A stretch of DNA of 40,916 nt from RGIG9041 sp045541455 (GTDB lineage Bacteria; Bacillota; Clostridia; Oscillospirales; QAKW01): positions 1-40,916 of the forward strand of contig JAZQJA010000043.1 in the NCBI GenBank assembly GCA_045541455.1, read 5' to 3'. The position numbers were made by a program, and so were the translations under genes. Shown piece by piece: positions 40,321-40,916 of this stretch. The notes under the pieces were generated by a model. The model was not told the origin of the DNA, searched no databases, and saw only the letters and a program-made list of their open reading frames with translations. Position 1 is the first letter of the stretch, and each line of letters opens with the position of its first letter.

Positions 40321-40742
40321 AAAAACAGATGAGCAAAAAGTGTGTTGTTCTTATCGGAGAATTTGTAGTCACTGTTAAGAACCAGCATCGCATTTGTATG
40401 CACAAATGCACTTGGGCAGTAGCCCAAACCCACAGAGCAACAGAAAAGAGAAGATTCGTATCTTAACGAGTCTTCTCTTTCTGTTTTTCTGATATGTGAT
40501 ATGCTGACTAAAGTCAGCGTGATATTTTCTTTGAAAATTCCTCGCCTATGGCGAGATATTTTAAAAGAAAGTGATATTGAAGCCTTACGGCTTCAGTGAT
40601 ATTCTATTCGCCATAAACTTGCGAAGCAAATATCACTCGGCATAAGCCGAATAACACTGCGTAGCAATAGAACTCGCCACAGGCGAATAGAATTGGCGTG
40701 ATACTCCGTTAAGAGTATCACGCCAAATGCTCATCTGTTTTT
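40321..40742. repeat. 422-bp hairpin-rich element with 15-bp terminal inverted repeats
   Basis: No gene. The ends AAAAACAGATGAGCA (40321-40335) and TGCTCATCTGTTTTT (40728-40742) are perfect inverted repeats. The left half has hairpins GCATTTGT/ACAAATGC (40390-40409), TTGGGC/GCCCAA (40412-40427) and an AGAGAAGA/TCTTCTCT stem (40447-40478). The right half strings together small hairpins: GCTGACT (40503-40518), CTCGCC (40541-40555), TGAAGCC (40578-40595), TCGGC (40637-40650) and TCGCC (40674-40686), several separated by GTGATATT. A 12-bp long-range pair (ATTCTATTCGCC, 40601-40612, with GGCGAATAGAAT, 40682-40693) and a 14-bp stem TTGGCGTGATACTC (40693-40726) complete it. It looks like a mobile or structured interspersed repeat, MITE-like; no transposase or clear target duplication is seen. 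Confidence 0.7.
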
Positions 40743-40749
40743 TATTGAA

Positions 40750-40916
40750 TTATGCGATATAGTCGATATGGAAGTAAGCAAGGATTTTTGAAACTTGAGC
40801 ACGGGTTGCTTTGCCCTTAGGTGCAAATGTACCGTCACCCATACCGTTTACAAGTCCTGCCTTCTGGCAAGCTGTAACAGCCTCTTTTGCGTATCCGCTT
40901 ATCTTATCAGCATCTG
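40750..40916 (-). CDS. SLH-domain protein, C-terminal end only (partial)
   Basis: The frame is open to the window edge and ends at TAA (40750-40752); only the last 55 residues are present. They read as most of one S-layer homology domain: AKEAVTACQKAGLVNGMGDG, TFAPKGKATRAQVSKILAYF, with the hallmark G-x-GDGTF-P and ATRAQ motifs. SLH domains bind pyruvylated secondary cell-wall polymers and hold proteins at the surface. The upstream catalytic or structural part is outside the window, so the overall function is unknown. It ends 8 bp from the terminal repeat of the hairpin-rich element. Confidence 0.85.
   Translation of the reverse strand, partial: DADKISGYAKEAVTACQKAGLVNGMGDGTFAPKGKATRAQVSKILAYFHIDYIA

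Noticed and set aside
40321..40410. Minus-strand short coding fragments at the left end of the hairpin element
   Set aside because: They read protein-like for about 20 codons but have no start, no ribosome binding site and are interrupted by hairpins; not enough to call a gene or pseudogene.
40321..40742. CRISPR array or rRNA/tRNA gene in the hairpin-rich region
   Set aside because: The recurring GTGATATT is only 8 nt, the hairpins differ from each other and spacing is irregular; no Cas genes, cloverleaf or rRNA sequence is visible.

Overview
The window looks like an AT-rich chromosome segment from a low-GC, Gram-positive anaerobe of class Clostridia, probably an uncultured gut Oscillospiraceae/Ruminococcaceae-type bacterium. 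The signs are strong AGGAGG-type ribosome binding sites, consensus sigma-A promoters, a CpsB/BY-kinase/LCP wall-polymer system, an SLH-domain protein, soluble flavin/iron-sulfur redox proteins of the kind used by fermenters and acetogens, and a preQ1 riboswitch. The taxonomic call is inference; no rRNA is present.

Layout. (1) 50-11807, minus strand: a ten-gene exopolysaccharide operon with one consensus promoter (11779-11807) and a hairpin terminator overlapping its last stop codon. It encodes a DegT-type aminotransferase, a polyisoprenyl-phosphate sugar transferase, a GT2, a UDP-HexNAc/UDP-sugar 6-dehydrogenase, two GT4-type transferases, a glucuronyl C5-epimerase-like protein, a Wzy-like polymerase, a Wzx-like flippase and a nucleotidyltransferase-fold protein. 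This is a Wzx/Wzy pathway, probably for a uronate-containing polymer. (2) 11821-16095, minus: a polar amino acid ABC importer, an OPA-type MFS transporter and a DUF5662-like protein. (3) 16140-17758: guaB, coding an IMP dehydrogenase that matches the Tritrichomonas foetus enzyme residue for residue at its catalytic positions, behind a palindrome-bearing promoter. (4) 17757-23620: a three-gene NuoE/NuoF/NfnB-like complex resembling the Stn (Sporomusa-type Nfn) transhydrogenase, divergent from an NADP-type glutamate dehydrogenase gene whose transcript should begin with a perfect 11-bp hairpin. (5) 23642-27275: a preQ1-I riboswitch with terminator, then a queuosine-precursor transporter, a HAD phosphatase and Tex. 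(6) 27344-35414, minus: BY-kinase/Wzz fusion, CpsB phosphatase, a PxTG-like anchored protein, an LCP ligase, a 1207-residue secreted protein built from two copies of a beta-helix-like module, and a 39-codon acidic peptide. (7) 35452-40315: EamA exporter, AlaX editing protein, NhaC-type antiporter and YebC regulator, with compact overlapping terminators and promoters. (8) 40321-40742: a gene-free element with 15-bp terminal inverted repeats packed with hairpins linked by GTGATATT; then the 3' end of an SLH-domain gene.

Functionally, regions 1 and 6 together give a complete envelope-polysaccharide system (synthesis, export, length control by tyrosine phosphorylation, wall attachment) split over two loci. 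Regions 3-4 are nitrogen and redox metabolism, with the transhydrogenase plausibly supplying or draining NADPH beside glutamate dehydrogenase. Several ribosome-binding-site arguments move starts inward from the longest open frame; these are noted gene by gene.
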